Below are positions 1 to 9,511 of a stretch of DNA of 37,406 bases, one piece after another. This DNA is from SLRI01 sp964393275. Lineage in GTDB: Bacteria; Pseudomonadota; Alphaproteobacteria; Geminicoccales; Geminicoccaceae. Location: contig CAYMTA010000039.1 in NCBI GenBank assembly GCA_964393275.1, positions 1-37,406 of the forward strand. The letters run 5' to 3'. The notes under the pieces were generated by a model. That model was not told where the DNA came from. It did no database searches and saw only the letters and a program-made list of their open reading frames with translations. Within the stretch, counting starts at the first letter, position 1. Each line of letters opens with the position of its first letter. The translations under genes and the position numbers were made by a program.

Positions 1-1436
<1,436 letters not shown>

Positions 1437-1454
1437 GCGCTCCGGACTTCAGCT

Positions 1455-2546
1455 TCAGACGCCGGCCTTCGGGCCGGCGTTTGTGCTTTGGGTCGCGCGC
1501 AGCCGTCGCTCGAGCAGCTTGAAGACGAAGGGCGCGAAGGTCACGACCAGGGCTATCCGCACGATGTGATGGGTCGCGACGAAAGCCGGATCGATGCCCA
1601 GCGCCAGGGCGATCACGCTCATCTCGGCCACACCACCCGGCACCAGGGCGAGCAGCAGGAGCAAAGGCTCGGTGCCGGTGACCCAGTGGATCGAGGCGGC
1701 GACGGCGAAGGAGGCGGTGAACATCACCAGCGTCAGCCCGATGCCGGCGGCGAAGGTCGCCAGGATCTGGCGCAGCCGGAACCCGGCGAAGCGGCAGCCG
1801 ATCGAGCAGCCGATGACGAGCTGGGCGAGGCCGACGAAGAGGATCGGCGGCGCCCCCTCGAGCAGGCCGGTGAGATGGCCCACAGCGCTGACCACCATGC
1901 CGCCGAGCAGCGTCGGCGCCGGCAGCCTGAGCCTGGCGCCGAGCCAGCCGCCGAGCCCGGCCGCGAGCAGGAGGCCCAGGATCTCCAGCCAGCCGGTGGT
2001 CGGCTTGGCCGCCGGTGCGGTCGGCAGCTGGATGTCGAACGCCCGGACCAGAAGCGGCACGGTGAGGACGATCAGCAGCACCCGGACGGTATGGACGAGG
2101 GCGATGCGCCGGGCGTCGCCGCCGGACCGGTCGCCGAGCAGCACCATCTCGCCGAAGCCGCCCGGCATGCCGGCGAAGAAGGCGGTCCTCATGTCGAAGC
2201 GGGTGGCGAGCCGGAGGTAGAGCATGCTGGAGGCCGCGACCAGCGCCACATAGGCCGGCAGCGACAGCAGCGTCGGCAGCCAGCTCTGGAGGTTGGCGAT
2301 CAGCGCCGGGGTGAAGCCGCTGCCGAGCAGCACGCCGATGATCGCCAGCATCGGATCGCGCAAGGCCCCGGGCACGGTGACCGGCAGGCGCGCGAGGGCG
2401 GCGACGGTGGTCGCCACCATGGGGCCCAGCATCCAGGGCAGGGGCCAGCGCAGCCACCAGAAGAGCACGCCGCCGGCCAGTCCGAGGGCGATGGCGAGGC
2501 CGAGGTCCCGCCATTGCTTCGGCGTCAGGGGGTTTCGTGCCCTCAG
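1455..2546 (-). CDS. AbrB-family (duplicated) inner-membrane protein
   Basis: Polytopic membrane protein of the Gram-negative AbrB family (Pfam AbrB, internal duplication), annotated as a putative transporter or membrane regulator; it is unrelated to the Bacillus AbrB DNA-binding protein. The protein is almost all hydrophobic helices, in two similar halves. Each half has a Gly/Pro-rich motif: PGGFGEMVLLG in the first and PGGVAEMSVIAL in the second, with matching LGG/LGS segments. The start is uncertain: no ATG, GTG or TTG lies in frame just before the conserved part. A CTG at 2546 overlaps the upstream EVE gene's stop (CTGA), giving the ATGA-like coupling common in this window; another CTG lies at 2528. 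The frame stays open further upstream but only as antisense-like Arg/Gly-rich sequence within the EVE gene. Function in the cell is unproven for the family. Confidence 0.85.
   Translation of the reverse strand: MRARNPLTPKQWRDLGLAIALGLAGGVLFWWLRWPLPWMLGPMVATTVAALARLPVTVPGALRDPMLAIIGVLLGSGFTPALIANLQSWLPTLLSLPAYVALVAASSMLYLRLATRFDMRTAFFAGMPGGFGEMVLLGDRSGGDARRIALVHTVRVLLIVLTVPLLVRAFDIQLPTAPAAKPTTGWLEILGLLLAAGLGGWLGARLRLPAPTLLGGMVVSAVGHLTGLLEGAPPILFVGLAQLVIGCSIGCRFAGFRLRQILATFAAGIGLTLVMFTASFAVAASIHWVTGTEPLLLLLALVPGGVAEMSVIALALGIDPAFVATHHIVRIALVVTFAPFVFKLLERRLRATQSTNAGPKAGV
1457..1482. terminator. Hairpin terminator after ftsH, overlapping the end of the convergent gene
   Basis: A perfect 9-bp stem (ACGCCGGCC at 1459-1467, GGCCGGCGT at 1472-1480) closes on a TTCG tetraloop, and A-T and G-T pairs can extend it outward. 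A short T-rich stretch (TTTG) follows on the plus strand. It sits 22 bases after the ftsH stop. On the minus strand the same bases encode the last residues (AGPKAGV) and stop of the AbrB-family gene. Confidence 0.75.
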
Positions 2547-2956
2547 GCGTCCGGCCCCGCCATCTTCAGGATCAAGGCCCAGTGCGCGTCGCCGACCGGC
2601 ATGACCGAGAGCCGCGACTGGCGCACCAAAGCGAGATCGGCGAAGGCCGGATCGGCCTTGATCGCCTTCAGCGACACCTCCCTGGGCAACGGGCGCACGG
2701 GCGCCACGTCGACACGAACCCACCTGCCGTCCGGGTCGTCCGGATCGGCATAGGCCTCGCGGACGATCTCCATGATGCCGATGATCGCGGGCTCGACCAG
2801 CGAGCGGTAGAAGAAGGCCTGCTCGCCCTTCCTCATCGCCCGCATGTTGGCGGCCGCCTGGTGGTTGCGCACGCCGTCCCAGGCGGTCCGGCCGTCGGCC
2901 ACCAGCTGGTCCCAGCTATAGTCGCCGGGCTCGGTCTTCATCAGCCACTGCGCCAT
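2543..2956 (-). CDS. EVE domain-containing protein
   Basis: Small cytosolic protein of 137 residues consisting of a single EVE domain (thymocyte nuclear protein 1-like, PUA-related fold). Such domains bind modified bases in RNA or DNA. Family landmarks: the N-terminal WLMKTEPGDYSWDQL, then WDGVRNHQAAANMRAM, then the aromatic-rich core GEQAFFYRS and the C-terminal RQSRLSVMPV. The ATG at 2956 begins right at the family start. The gene is transcribed away from prs and appears translationally coupled to the AbrB-family gene downstream. The exact ligand is unknown. Confidence 0.93.
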   Translation of the reverse strand: MAQWLMKTEPGDYSWDQLVADGRTAWDGVRNHQAAANMRAMRKGEQAFFYRSLVEPAIIGIMEIVREAYADPDDPDGRWVRVDVAPVRPLPREVSLKAIKADPAFADLALVRQSRLSVMPVGDAHWALILKMAGPDA

Positions 2957-3180
2957 TCTAGCCGCTCCAGGCTCGGGACAGGTTTTCGCGAGTGATCTCG
3001 GGCTCCAGGACGGCTCTCCCGGTTGAACGGTGCTGGCCGGTTGCTGCTAGACTCTGGCGCGGGCGAGCGCAAGCAGCCGGACCCGGGGATGCCGCCCAAC
3101 GGCGCTGTGGCGTTTACTTGGCGGCGGCGGGTTGATAGAAGCGCGGCTGTCAACGCCACCCAGCCTCGATAGGCCATCCG

Positions 3181-4113
3181 ATGAAACTGCTCGCCGGCAA
3201 CAGCAATCGGCCGCTGGCCGAGGCGATCGCGGCCTACCTGCGGGTCGACCTGACCAAGGCCACGGTGCACCGCTTCGCCGACATGGAAATCTTCGTGGAG
3301 ATCCACGAGAACGTGCGCGGCGAGGATGTCTTCATCATCCAGTCGACCTCGTACCCCGCGAACGACAACCTGATGGAGCTGCTGGTCTGCATCGACGCGC
3401 TCCGCCGCGCCTCGGCGCGGCGCATCACCGCGGTCATCCCCTATTTCGGCTATGCGAGGCAGGACCGAAAGCCGGGGCCCCGGACGCCCATCTCGGCCAA
3501 GCTCGTGGCCAACCTGATCACCGAGGCGGGTGCCAACCGGGTGCTGACGCTCGAGCTGCATGCCGGCCAGATCCAGGGCTTCTTCGACATTCCGGTCGAC
3601 AACCTCTACGGGGCACCCCTGATGGGTCCCGACGTGCGGGGCAATTTCGGCACCGACGACATCATGATCGTCTCGCCCGATGTCGGCGGCGTGGCGCGGG
3701 CGCGCGCCTACGCCAAGCGGCTTGACGCCAATCTGGCGATTATCGATAAGCGCCGCGAGCGGGCCGGGGTCTCGGAGGTGATGAACGTCATCGGCGAGGT
3801 CGAAGGTCGGCACTGCGTCCTGGTCGACGACATCGCCGACAGCGGCGGCACCCTGTGCAACGCGGCCGACGCGCTGCTCGCCGAGGGTGCGCTGTCGGTC
3901 CAGGCCTATGTCACGCATGGCGTGCTGTCGGCGGGGGCGGTCGCCAGGATCGCGGCGAGCAGGCTCGACCGGCTGGTGATCACCGACAGCATCCGGCCGA
4001 CCGAGGCGATCCGGGTGACCGAGAAGATCCGGGTGCTCTCCGTCGCCCCCCTGATGGGCGAGGCGATCAGCCGGATCGCCAGCGAGAGCTCGGTCTCCAG
4101 CCTGTTCGACTAG
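3181..4113 (+). CDS. prs: Ribose-phosphate pyrophosphokinase (PRPP synthetase)
   Basis: Makes 5-phosphoribosyl-1-diphosphate from ribose-5-phosphate and ATP, the precursor for purines, pyrimidines, NAD, His and Trp. The 310 residues match the class I enzyme length. Visible motifs: MKLLAGNSN start, RFADMEIFVEI flexible region, YFGYARQDRKPGPRTPISAK catalytic/ATP-loop segment, ELHAGQIQGFFDIPVDNLY, and the PRPP-binding loop VLVDDIADSGGTL. The ATG at 3181 fits the family start. It is followed by rplY and pth on the same strand, a gene order common in Proteobacteria. The roughly 220-base upstream gap to the divergent EVE gene must hold its promoter, but I cannot point to a clear one. Confidence 0.97.
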   Translation: MKLLAGNSNRPLAEAIAAYLRVDLTKATVHRFADMEIFVEIHENVRGEDVFIIQSTSYPANDNLMELLVCIDALRRASARRITAVIPYFGYARQDRKPGPRTPISAKLVANLITEAGANRVLTLELHAGQIQGFFDIPVDNLYGAPLMGPDVRGNFGTDDIMIVSPDVGGVARARAYAKRLDANLAIIDKRRERAGVSEVMNVIGEVEGRHCVLVDDIADSGGTLCNAADALLAEGALSVQAYVTHGVLSAGAVARIAASRLDRLVITDSIRPTEAIRVTEKIRVLSVAPLMGEAISRIASESSVSSLFD

Positions 4114-4120
4114 CGGCGGC

Positions 4121-4138
4121 CCGTCCCCTTCGGGGCGG
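4121..4138 (+). terminator. Possible weak hairpin after prs
   Basis: Eight bases after the prs stop, CCG-T-CCCC and GGGGCGG pair around a TTC loop (7 bp with one bulged T). No T-run follows, so it may only attenuate transcription or stabilise the mRNA between prs and rplY. Confidence 0.3.
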
Positions 4139-4213
4139 CCGGCGCCTGCAATCACCAAGGGTCTGTCCGGGGCGGCAATGGTGCGCGTGCCGGAGGGATG
4201 AAAGGAAAGTGCC

Positions 4214-4849
4214 GTGAGTGAGACCATCCAGTTGACGGCGGAGCCGCGCGAGCGGACCGGCAAGGAAGGGGCGCGGGCGCTCCGCAAGTCCGGCATGGTG
4301 CCGGCCATCGTCTATGGCGGCAAGGAGCCGCCGGAGAAGGTGGCGCTGCTGGAGCGGGAGATCGGCCGCCAGCTCGCGCTGAACCCGCGCTTCTTCAGCT
4401 CGGTGATCGAGCTCAAGCTGGGCAAGAAGGTGATCCAGGTGATCCCGCGCGAGGCGCAGCTCCACCCGGTCAAGGAGCATCCGCTGCACATCGATTTCCT
4501 GCGCGCCGCCAAGGGCTCGACCGTGACCGTCGAGGTGCCGGTGCATTTCCTCAACGAGGAGCGCTGCCCCGGCATCAGGCGCGGCGGCGTGCTCAACATC
4601 GTCCGCCGCGAGATCGAGCTCATCTGCCCGGTCGAGGCGATTCCCGAGCGGATCGACGTCGACCTCGCCGCCCTCGAGATCGGCGATGCGGTGCACATCA
4701 GCAAGGTCTCCCTGCCCGCCAACGTCACGCCGACCATCGACCGCGACTTCACGATCTGCGCCATCGTCGGCCGCGGTCCGGCTGCCGAGGAGGAAGAGGC
4801 GGGCGAGGGCGAGGAGGCCGCTGCCGGCAAGGAGGAGGGCGAGGCCTGA
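4214..4849 (+). CDS. rplY: 50S ribosomal protein L25 / general stress protein Ctc
   Basis: Long (Ctc/TL5-type) form of the 5S rRNA-binding protein of the large ribosomal subunit, 211 residues. The N-terminal L25 domain (about 1-95) shows RERTGKEGARALRKSGMVPAIVYGG and the HPVKEHPLHIDFLRA segment; the C-terminal beta domain (about 100-185) ends in SLPANVTPTIDRDFTICAIVG. A highly acidic Glu/Gly/Ala tail closes the protein, as in many alphaproteobacterial homologues. Start is GTG at 4214, preceded by an AAAGGAAAG ribosome site at 4201-4209. It lies between prs and pth, the usual proteobacterial neighbourhood. Confidence 0.96.
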   Translation: MSETIQLTAEPRERTGKEGARALRKSGMVPAIVYGGKEPPEKVALLEREIGRQLALNPRFFSSVIELKLGKKVIQVIPREAQLHPVKEHPLHIDFLRAAKGSTVTVEVPVHFLNEERCPGIRRGGVLNIVRREIELICPVEAIPERIDVDLAALEIGDAVHISKVSLPANVTPTIDRDFTICAIVGRGPAAEEEEAGEGEEAAAGKEEGEA

Positions 4850-4875
4850 GGCCGCCGGCCTAGGGCCAAGCCGAC

Positions 4876-5463
4876 TTGCGGCTGCTCGTCGGTCTCGGCA
4901 ATCCCGGCGCCGCCTACGCCCGGCAGCGGCACAATGTCGGCTTCATGGCGGCGGAAACGGTGGGCCTGCACCACCGCTTCCCCGCCTGGCGGCGCAAGTT
5001 CCAGGCGCTGGTCAGCGAGGGCCTGATCGGCGGCGAGCGGGTGATGCTGCTCCTGCCGCAGACCTACATGAACGAATCCGGCCGCTCGGTCGGCGAGGCG
5101 ATGCGCTTTTTGAAGCTCTCGCTCGACGATCTCATCGTGCTGCATGACGAGCTCGACCTGGCGCCGGGCCGGCTCCGGGTGAAGATGGGCGGCGGCGTCG
5201 CCGGCCACAACGGCCTGCGCAGCCTCGACGCCCATCTCGGCAGCCGGGACTTCAAGCGGGTGCGGATCGGCATCGGCCATCCGGGCCACAAGGACCGGGT
5301 GACCGGTCACGTCCTCGGCGACTTCCACAAGGCCGACAGGCCCTGGCTCGAGGCGATGCTCGCCGGCATCGCCATAGCCAGCCCGCTGCTCGTCGCCGGC
5401 GACGACGCCGGCTTCATGAACCGCGTGGCGCTCGAGGTCCAGCCGGTGCTCAAGGGCTCCTAG
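4876..5463 (+). CDS. pth: Peptidyl-tRNA hydrolase
   Basis: Cleaves peptidyl-tRNAs released prematurely from ribosomes, recycling tRNA. The 195 residues fit bacterial Pth. Catalytic and binding residues are all present: Asn9 in GLGNPG, His19 in RHNVGF, Asn66 in YMNESG, Asp91 in LHDELDL and Asn112 in GHNGLRS. The start is TTG at 4876: translation from it gives RLLVGLGNPG directly, matching the family N-terminus, and no ATG lies nearby in frame. It starts 26 bases after rplY, so prs-rplY-pth is probably one unit. ychF, often next, is absent; the next genes are convergent. Confidence 0.96.
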   Translation: MRLLVGLGNPGAAYARQRHNVGFMAAETVGLHHRFPAWRRKFQALVSEGLIGGERVMLLLPQTYMNESGRSVGEAMRFLKLSLDDLIVLHDELDLAPGRLRVKMGGGVAGHNGLRSLDAHLGSRDFKRVRIGIGHPGHKDRVTGHVLGDFHKADRPWLEAMLAGIAIASPLLVAGDDAGFMNRVALEVQPVLKGS

Positions 5464-5529
5464 ACACCGCGCCTCGATGTCGCCGGCCCCGAGCGCCCCG
5501 GGTCAATGAGCCTTGTCGGTGCCTGGGCG

Positions 5530-5551
5530 CCCGTGCTCTTGAACGCACGGG
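5530..5551. terminator. Hairpin between convergent pth and ubiV
   Basis: CCCGTGC (5530-5536) and GCACGGG (5545-5551) form a 7-bp stem with an 8-base loop in the 88-base gap between two convergent genes. It lacks a clear T-run on either strand; a bidirectional terminator is plausible but unproven. Confidence 0.35.
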
Positions 5552-6484
5552 TCAGGCCGGCGTGTAGTCGGCGCCGCACACCCCGTCGAGAAAGCCGTTG
5601 GCGAAGCGTGCGCCTGGCAACAGCGCCGTCAGCTCGGCCGCGGCCGCGGCGGCGTCCACCCCGCCATCCAGCCTTCGGCGGAAGAGCTCGGCCACCGCCA
5701 CCATGTCGATGCTGTGCGGCGACAGGCGGAAGGAGCCGACGCCGGCGGCAGCCAGCCGGTCGAGATCGCCGATCAGGCTGGCATGCGCGAAGGACAGGGT
5801 CTGCACCCCGTTGACGGCGAGAAAGCGCTCGCCGTCGAGCGTGTCGACGTCGAGCCCGTCCGGATCCTCGCCGCAGACGAAGCGGCAGTTGTCCTTGGTG
5901 AGCCCGTGCAGGCGCGCGTGGTAGCAGCGGCCGGAGATCGCGAGCGGCAGCCGGCCGAAGCTCCAGACCTCGATGGTGACGCCGAGCTGGTCCGCCTGCT
6001 CGGCGATCGTCGCGATCGATTGGAGCGGCAGCTCGGGCGGCAGGCAGACATGGCGCGCGCCGCGGCTGGCCAGGAAGGCCAGCGTGGCCTCGTTGTAGAC
6101 GTTGACGAGCGGGCCCACGGCAAAGCTCCGACCGCTGTCGAGATGGGCGAGGAGGGTGAGGTCGTTGATCTCGATCTCGACCGCCTCGTCGGCCGCGAGC
6201 TCGGCCGCCAACCGGCGCTCGCGGGGCAGCGTGACGAGCGCCGCCGAGCTCAGGACCACGGTCTTGCCGGCCCGGCGCAGCCGCTCGACCACGTCGGGCA
6301 GATGCACCGCATGGAAGGGCAAGCGCTTGGAGCAGACCACCTCGCCGACGCAGACGCGGTCGACCGGCGCCTCGTCGGCGATCCGCAGATAGAAGTCGCG
6401 CCAGATGTCGGCGTCCCAGTTGAACAGCACGGGCCCGAGGGTGAGGGCTCGCCTCGCCTGCGCCGCCGCGCTCGCCTTGCCCAT
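5552..6484 (-). CDS. ubiV: Ubiquinone biosynthesis protein UbiV (U32 family)
   Basis: Partner of UbiU in the [4Fe-4S] heterodimer that hydroxylates the ubiquinone ring without O2, with prephenate as oxygen donor in the studied bacteria. The 310 residues show the U32-peptidase-like fold. The cysteines expected to hold the cluster are present: Cys51 in GEVVCSKR, then Cys187 (GRCYHAR), Cys200 and Cys204 (KDNCRFVC), with the last pair spaced by four as in E. coli YhbV. The ATG at 6484 overlaps the ubiU stop as TGATG, so translation is coupled. The open frame continues upstream antisense to ubiU coding sequence but is not real there. The ubiT-ubiU context makes the assignment firm over other U32 proteins. 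Confidence 0.93.
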   Translation of the reverse strand: MGKASAAAQARRALTLGPVLFNWDADIWRDFYLRIADEAPVDRVCVGEVVCSKRLPFHAVHLPDVVERLRRAGKTVVLSSAALVTLPRERRLAAELAADEAVEIEINDLTLLAHLDSGRSFAVGPLVNVYNEATLAFLASRGARHVCLPPELPLQSIATIAEQADQLGVTIEVWSFGRLPLAISGRCYHARLHGLTKDNCRFVCGEDPDGLDVDTLDGERFLAVNGVQTLSFAHASLIGDLDRLAAAGVGSFRLSPHSIDMVAVAELFRRRLDGGVDAAAAAAELTALLPGARFANGFLDGVCGADYTPA

Positions 6485-7479
6485 CACCGCCAGGCCTTGC
6501 GGTAGGCGCCGGTCGTCGTGCTGTTGGCCTCGCTCAGCCGCGCCAGCGCCACTGGCGGCACCGTCCCGGTTCGCGCCAGGCTGTCGATGGCGTGCCGGAA
6601 AGCCTCGACGACGGCCCGGATATAGGCGCGGCTGCGTTGCCGGCCCTCGATCTTGACCGCCGTCACCCCCGCCTCGGCCAACTTCGCCAGCAGCGTCGCG
6701 GCATCGAGGCTGGCTGGATCGTCGAAGACATGACCCTTGAAGGGGCCGGCGACAAAGCAGCCCTTGCACAAGGTCGGGTAGGGTGCCGGCGAGCCGTGCG
6801 GCACGCGATCGATGGTGAACGCGCCCAGCCGCGACACCATCTGGTCGCCCTGCCGCTCGTAGCGGACGTGGCTCGGCGGCGAGCAGACGCCCTGCATGTT
6901 GGGCGAGCGCCCGGTGGCGTAGGAGGAGAGCGAGCAGCGTCCCTCGGCCATCACGCAGAGCCCGCCGAAGACGAAGACCTCGGTCTCGCAGGGCGCCTCG
7001 GCGTTGAGCCTCGCGATCTCGTCGACGGTCAGCACCCGCGGCAGCACCACCCGCTTGACGCCGAAGGTCCGCGCATGAAAGCGCACGGCGTCGGCATTGG
7101 CGGCGGCCGCCTGCACCGAAAGGTGGAGACGCAGGTCGGGATGGCGGCGGCTGGCATAGTCGAGCAGTCCCAGATCGGCGAGAATGACGGCATCGGCGCC
7201 GAGCCCCGCCGCGTCGTCGACGGCGCGCCGCCAGGGGTCCATGTTGCCCGCCCGCGGAAAGGTGTTGATCGCCACCAGCACCCGCGCGCGCTGCCGATGC
7301 GCGTAGTCGACGGCCGCGGCCAGGTCGTCGCGCGAGAAGTTGAGGCCGGGGAAGTTGCGGGCGTTGGTTTCGTCCTGAAAGCCGCAATAGACGCTGTCGG
7401 CGCCGGCGTCGACGGCGACCCGCAGCGACGCCGGCGTGCCGGCCGGGCAAACGAGCTCGAGTGATCGGCCAATATCCAT
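6484..7479 (-). CDS. ubiU: Ubiquinone biosynthesis protein UbiU (U32 family)
   Basis: U32-family [4Fe-4S] protein of 331 residues acting with UbiV in O2-independent hydroxylation of ubiquinone precursors. It begins ELVCPAGTPASLRVAVDAGADSVY-like, typical of YhbU. Cysteines 175, 182, 199 and 238 have spacings of 7, 17 and 39, the same as the known cluster ligands of the E. coli protein; they lie in GGLCVMAEGRC, NMQGVC and LCKGC. The ATG at 7479 follows a GAGAGGA ribosome site that overlaps the ubiT stop. Presence of this gene implies the organism makes quinone when oxygen is scarce, so it is likely a facultative anaerobe or denitrifier (inference). Confidence 0.95.
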   Translation of the reverse strand: MDIGRSLELVCPAGTPASLRVAVDAGADSVYCGFQDETNARNFPGLNFSRDDLAAAVDYAHRQRARVLVAINTFPRAGNMDPWRRAVDDAAGLGADAVILADLGLLDYASRRHPDLRLHLSVQAAAANADAVRFHARTFGVKRVVLPRVLTVDEIARLNAEAPCETEVFVFGGLCVMAEGRCSLSSYATGRSPNMQGVCSPPSHVRYERQGDQMVSRLGAFTIDRVPHGSPAPYPTLCKGCFVAGPFKGHVFDDPASLDAATLLAKLAEAGVTAVKIEGRQRSRAYIRAVVEAFRHAIDSLARTGTVPPVALARLSEANSTTTGAYRKAWR

Positions 7480-7488
7480 GGAATCCTC

Positions 7489-8034
7489 TCAGGCGACTCG
7501 GGTGAGGGCGACGCCGGTGAGCCGCTGCGCGCCGGCCAGGATGCTTCGGGCAAGCGGCTCGACCAGGCTCGCGAGCGGCCCGAGCACACCCAGGAATTCG
7601 CCCGCGAGATCGAGCTCGGCGTCGTCGAGCGCGTTGCGCAGGGCGAGCACCGCCTCGGTGTCGCCCTCGATGGCGAGGTCGCCCGAGAAGAACAGGGCAT
7701 CGCCGTCGAGCGCGCCGTGCACCATGCCGAGAAGGACCGCGAGCGGTCCGGCGATCCGCGCATCGAAGGCGGGAAGGCGGCCTCGCCCGAACGGCACGAT
7801 GGCCGGTCGGCTGGTGCCGGGGCGCACGAGAAAGACGAAGGGAAGATCGGTCGGATCGACGAGGAAGCGCTTCTCGGCATGCTCGCCGAGCCGGGCGAGC
7901 AGGCTCGGATGCGCCCCGGTCACACCCTGGCCGAGGCGCCGCAGCGCCAGCGCCAGGGGGGCGAGCGGCAGCGGCCGGAGCAGGAGCGCCAGGGGCGCCG
8001 GCACGGCGGGTGGTCGCTCTGATCGCATCGTCAT
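7489..8034 (-). CDS. ubiT: Ubiquinone biosynthesis accessory factor UbiT (SCP2 domain)
   Basis: SCP2 sterol-carrier-like lipid-binding protein of 181 residues; UbiT is required for anaerobic ubiquinone synthesis and is thought to present the prenylated intermediates. The SCP2 domain runs roughly from residue 45 to 150 (LPFVFLVRPGTSRPAIVPFG, then DALFFSGDLAIEGDTEAVLALRNALDD, a hallmark of YhbT-like proteins). ATG at 8034 is preceded by a GAGAGG ribosome site. Only 9 bases separate it from ubiU. In E. coli ubiT is divergent from ubiUV; here T-U-V are collinear. No FNR-like box is obvious in the 73 bases upstream. Confidence 0.9.
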   Translation of the reverse strand: MTMRSERPPAVPAPLALLLRPLPLAPLALALRRLGQGVTGAHPSLLARLGEHAEKRFLVDPTDLPFVFLVRPGTSRPAIVPFGRGRLPAFDARIAGPLAVLLGMVHGALDGDALFFSGDLAIEGDTEAVLALRNALDDAELDLAGEFLGVLGPLASLVEPLARSILAGAQRLTGVALTRVA

Positions 8035-8107
8035 TCGGCCTCTCTGATCCTGGCTGGTGCCGCCGCCCGTGCGGCGGACAGGTGCGTTGGGGTGGTCATG
8101 GGTCTGC

Positions 8108-9433
8108 TCATGGTGCCGCCGGGGCCGCGGCGGCGGCCCGCCGCGTCGCCAGCACGAAGCCCGTGACGAGCGCGAGCTCGAGAGCCGCGGCGCCGGCGCC
8201 GGCGCCGCCGGCCGCGAGGAGGCCGAAGCGCGGCATCAGGGCAACCAGGGCGAGCAGCTGGATGCCGCGGCCGATGGCCTGCGCCGCGAGCAGGCGGCCG
8301 GCATTGCCGAGCATGACCAGGACCGAGGCGGACGGCATCGCGAGCGCCAGGAGCGCGGTCTGCAGCGCCAGGAGGACGAGGACCGGATGGGCCGCGGCGA
8401 AGGGCTCGCCGAAGAAAAAGCCCAGGAGCCGGTCGCCGAAGAGGCCGAGGACAACCAGGAGCGGGGCCGCGAAGCAGGCCGTGCCCAGAAGCGTGCGGCG
8501 AAACAGGTGCCAGAGCGTGGCGAGGTCGGCCGCCGCCGCGAGGCGGGCGAACTCGGGATCGACCGCCCGCCTGACGACCTGCAGCGGCCGGTCGATGATA
8601 GCGGCCACCTGATAGGCGACGAGGTAGAGCCCCGCCGCGACCGGGCCGAGCATGGCGCCGACGAGCACGGTGGCGAGGCGCCCCGAGACCATGCCGAGCG
8701 TGCCCTGCAGATTGGTCCAGAGCAGCATGCGCCAGAGACCCTCGTGCGGACGGACGAGGCCGCGCACGCGCAGCCTGAGCTCGCTCAGCCAGCCGCCCCG
8801 GTGCAGCTCGCGATGCGCGAAGCGCCAGAGCAGCAGCGCCTCGACGCTGCCGGCGAGCGCCCAGGCGGCGGCGAAGACCGGCAGGCCCGCCCCGGCGGCC
8901 CAGGCGACGAGGCAGCCGGCGAGCCGCAGCGCCGGCGTCACCGGCCGCGTCCAGGCGATCAGATCGAAGCGATCGAGCAGGCGCAGGATGCCGATCGGCG
9001 TGGCGCCGTTCGAGGCGATCACCACGAGGCAGTACCAGAGCGCGGTCTCGCGATAGGCGTCCTCGAGGCCGAGCCGCGGGCCGAGCCAGCCGAGCGCCAA
9101 GACACCGAGCGCCATCGCCGCCGCGACGCCGGCGAGCTCGACCCCGATCCCCAAGGTCAGCAGTCCCTGCAGGTCGCGCCGGCGCCGATCGGCGAGGCAG
9201 ATCGCGCCGTAGCGAAGGATGGCCTGGTAGACGTTGAATCGGCAAAGGCCACCCATGATCATGGCATAGGCATGGAAGATCATAAGGACGCCGAAGGTCT
9301 CGGCGCCGAGGCCGCGCGCCGCCACGGTCACCGAGCCGAGCGCAAGGATTCCCGCAACACCGTTGCCGCTGAGCAACAGGCCGGTGTTGCGGGCAATCCG
9401 GCGCACGAGATGGTCGTCGAACAGGCGGCGCAA
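8108..9433 (-). CDS. Wzx-like polysaccharide/oligosaccharide flippase
   Basis: Integral membrane protein of 441 residues with about 12-14 hydrophobic segments, of the polysaccharide-transporter (MVF/MATE-like) group that flips lipid-linked glycans across the inner membrane. Typical features: an N-terminal LLLSGNGVAGILALGSVTVAARGLG-type segment, a mid-protein stretch SGRLATVLVGAMLGPVAAGLYLVAYQ, and a long Ala-rich C-terminal helix. Start is TTG at 9433 with GAGGA three bases before it; a GTG at 9406 is a weaker alternative. It is divergent from three glycosyltransferases, which supports a role in exporting their product. Its 3' end is 73 bases upstream of ubiT, so read-through into the ubi genes is possible. 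Confidence 0.88.
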   Translation of the reverse strand: MRRLFDDHLVRRIARNTGLLLSGNGVAGILALGSVTVAARGLGAETFGVLMIFHAYAMIMGGLCRFNVYQAILRYGAICLADRRRRDLQGLLTLGIGVELAGVAAAMALGVLALGWLGPRLGLEDAYRETALWYCLVVIASNGATPIGILRLLDRFDLIAWTRPVTPALRLAGCLVAWAAGAGLPVFAAAWALAGSVEALLLWRFAHRELHRGGWLSELRLRVRGLVRPHEGLWRMLLWTNLQGTLGMVSGRLATVLVGAMLGPVAAGLYLVAYQVAAIIDRPLQVVRRAVDPEFARLAAAADLATLWHLFRRTLLGTACFAAPLLVVLGLFGDRLLGFFFGEPFAAAHPVLVLLALQTALLALAMPSASVLVMLGNAGRLLAAQAIGRGIQLLALVALMPRFGLLAAGGAGAGAAALELALVTGFVLATRRAAAAAPAAP

Positions 9434-9478
9434 GGTTCCTCGGTCGGCAACAGGTGTGATCGACGATCGGTTCTTGAC

Positions 9479-9511
9479 GCGCTGCCGCCGGTAACCCCCT
9501 GGCGGCAGCGC
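9479..9511. repeat. Perfect 11-bp inverted repeat in the flippase/glycosyltransferase divergent region
   Basis: GCGCTGCCGCC (9479-9489) is matched by its exact reverse complement at 9501-9511, with an 11-base centre. It ends directly before the -35 box of the glycosyltransferase promoter, where an activator or repressor site would sit. It could equally form an RNA hairpin in a flippase-strand leader. Confidence 0.7.

Noticed and set aside
1488..2753. Long plus-strand open frame across the AbrB/EVE genes
   Set aside because: Gln/Gly/Arg/Asp-rich antisense composition typical of shadows in GC-rich DNA; the minus strand encodes recognisable proteins.
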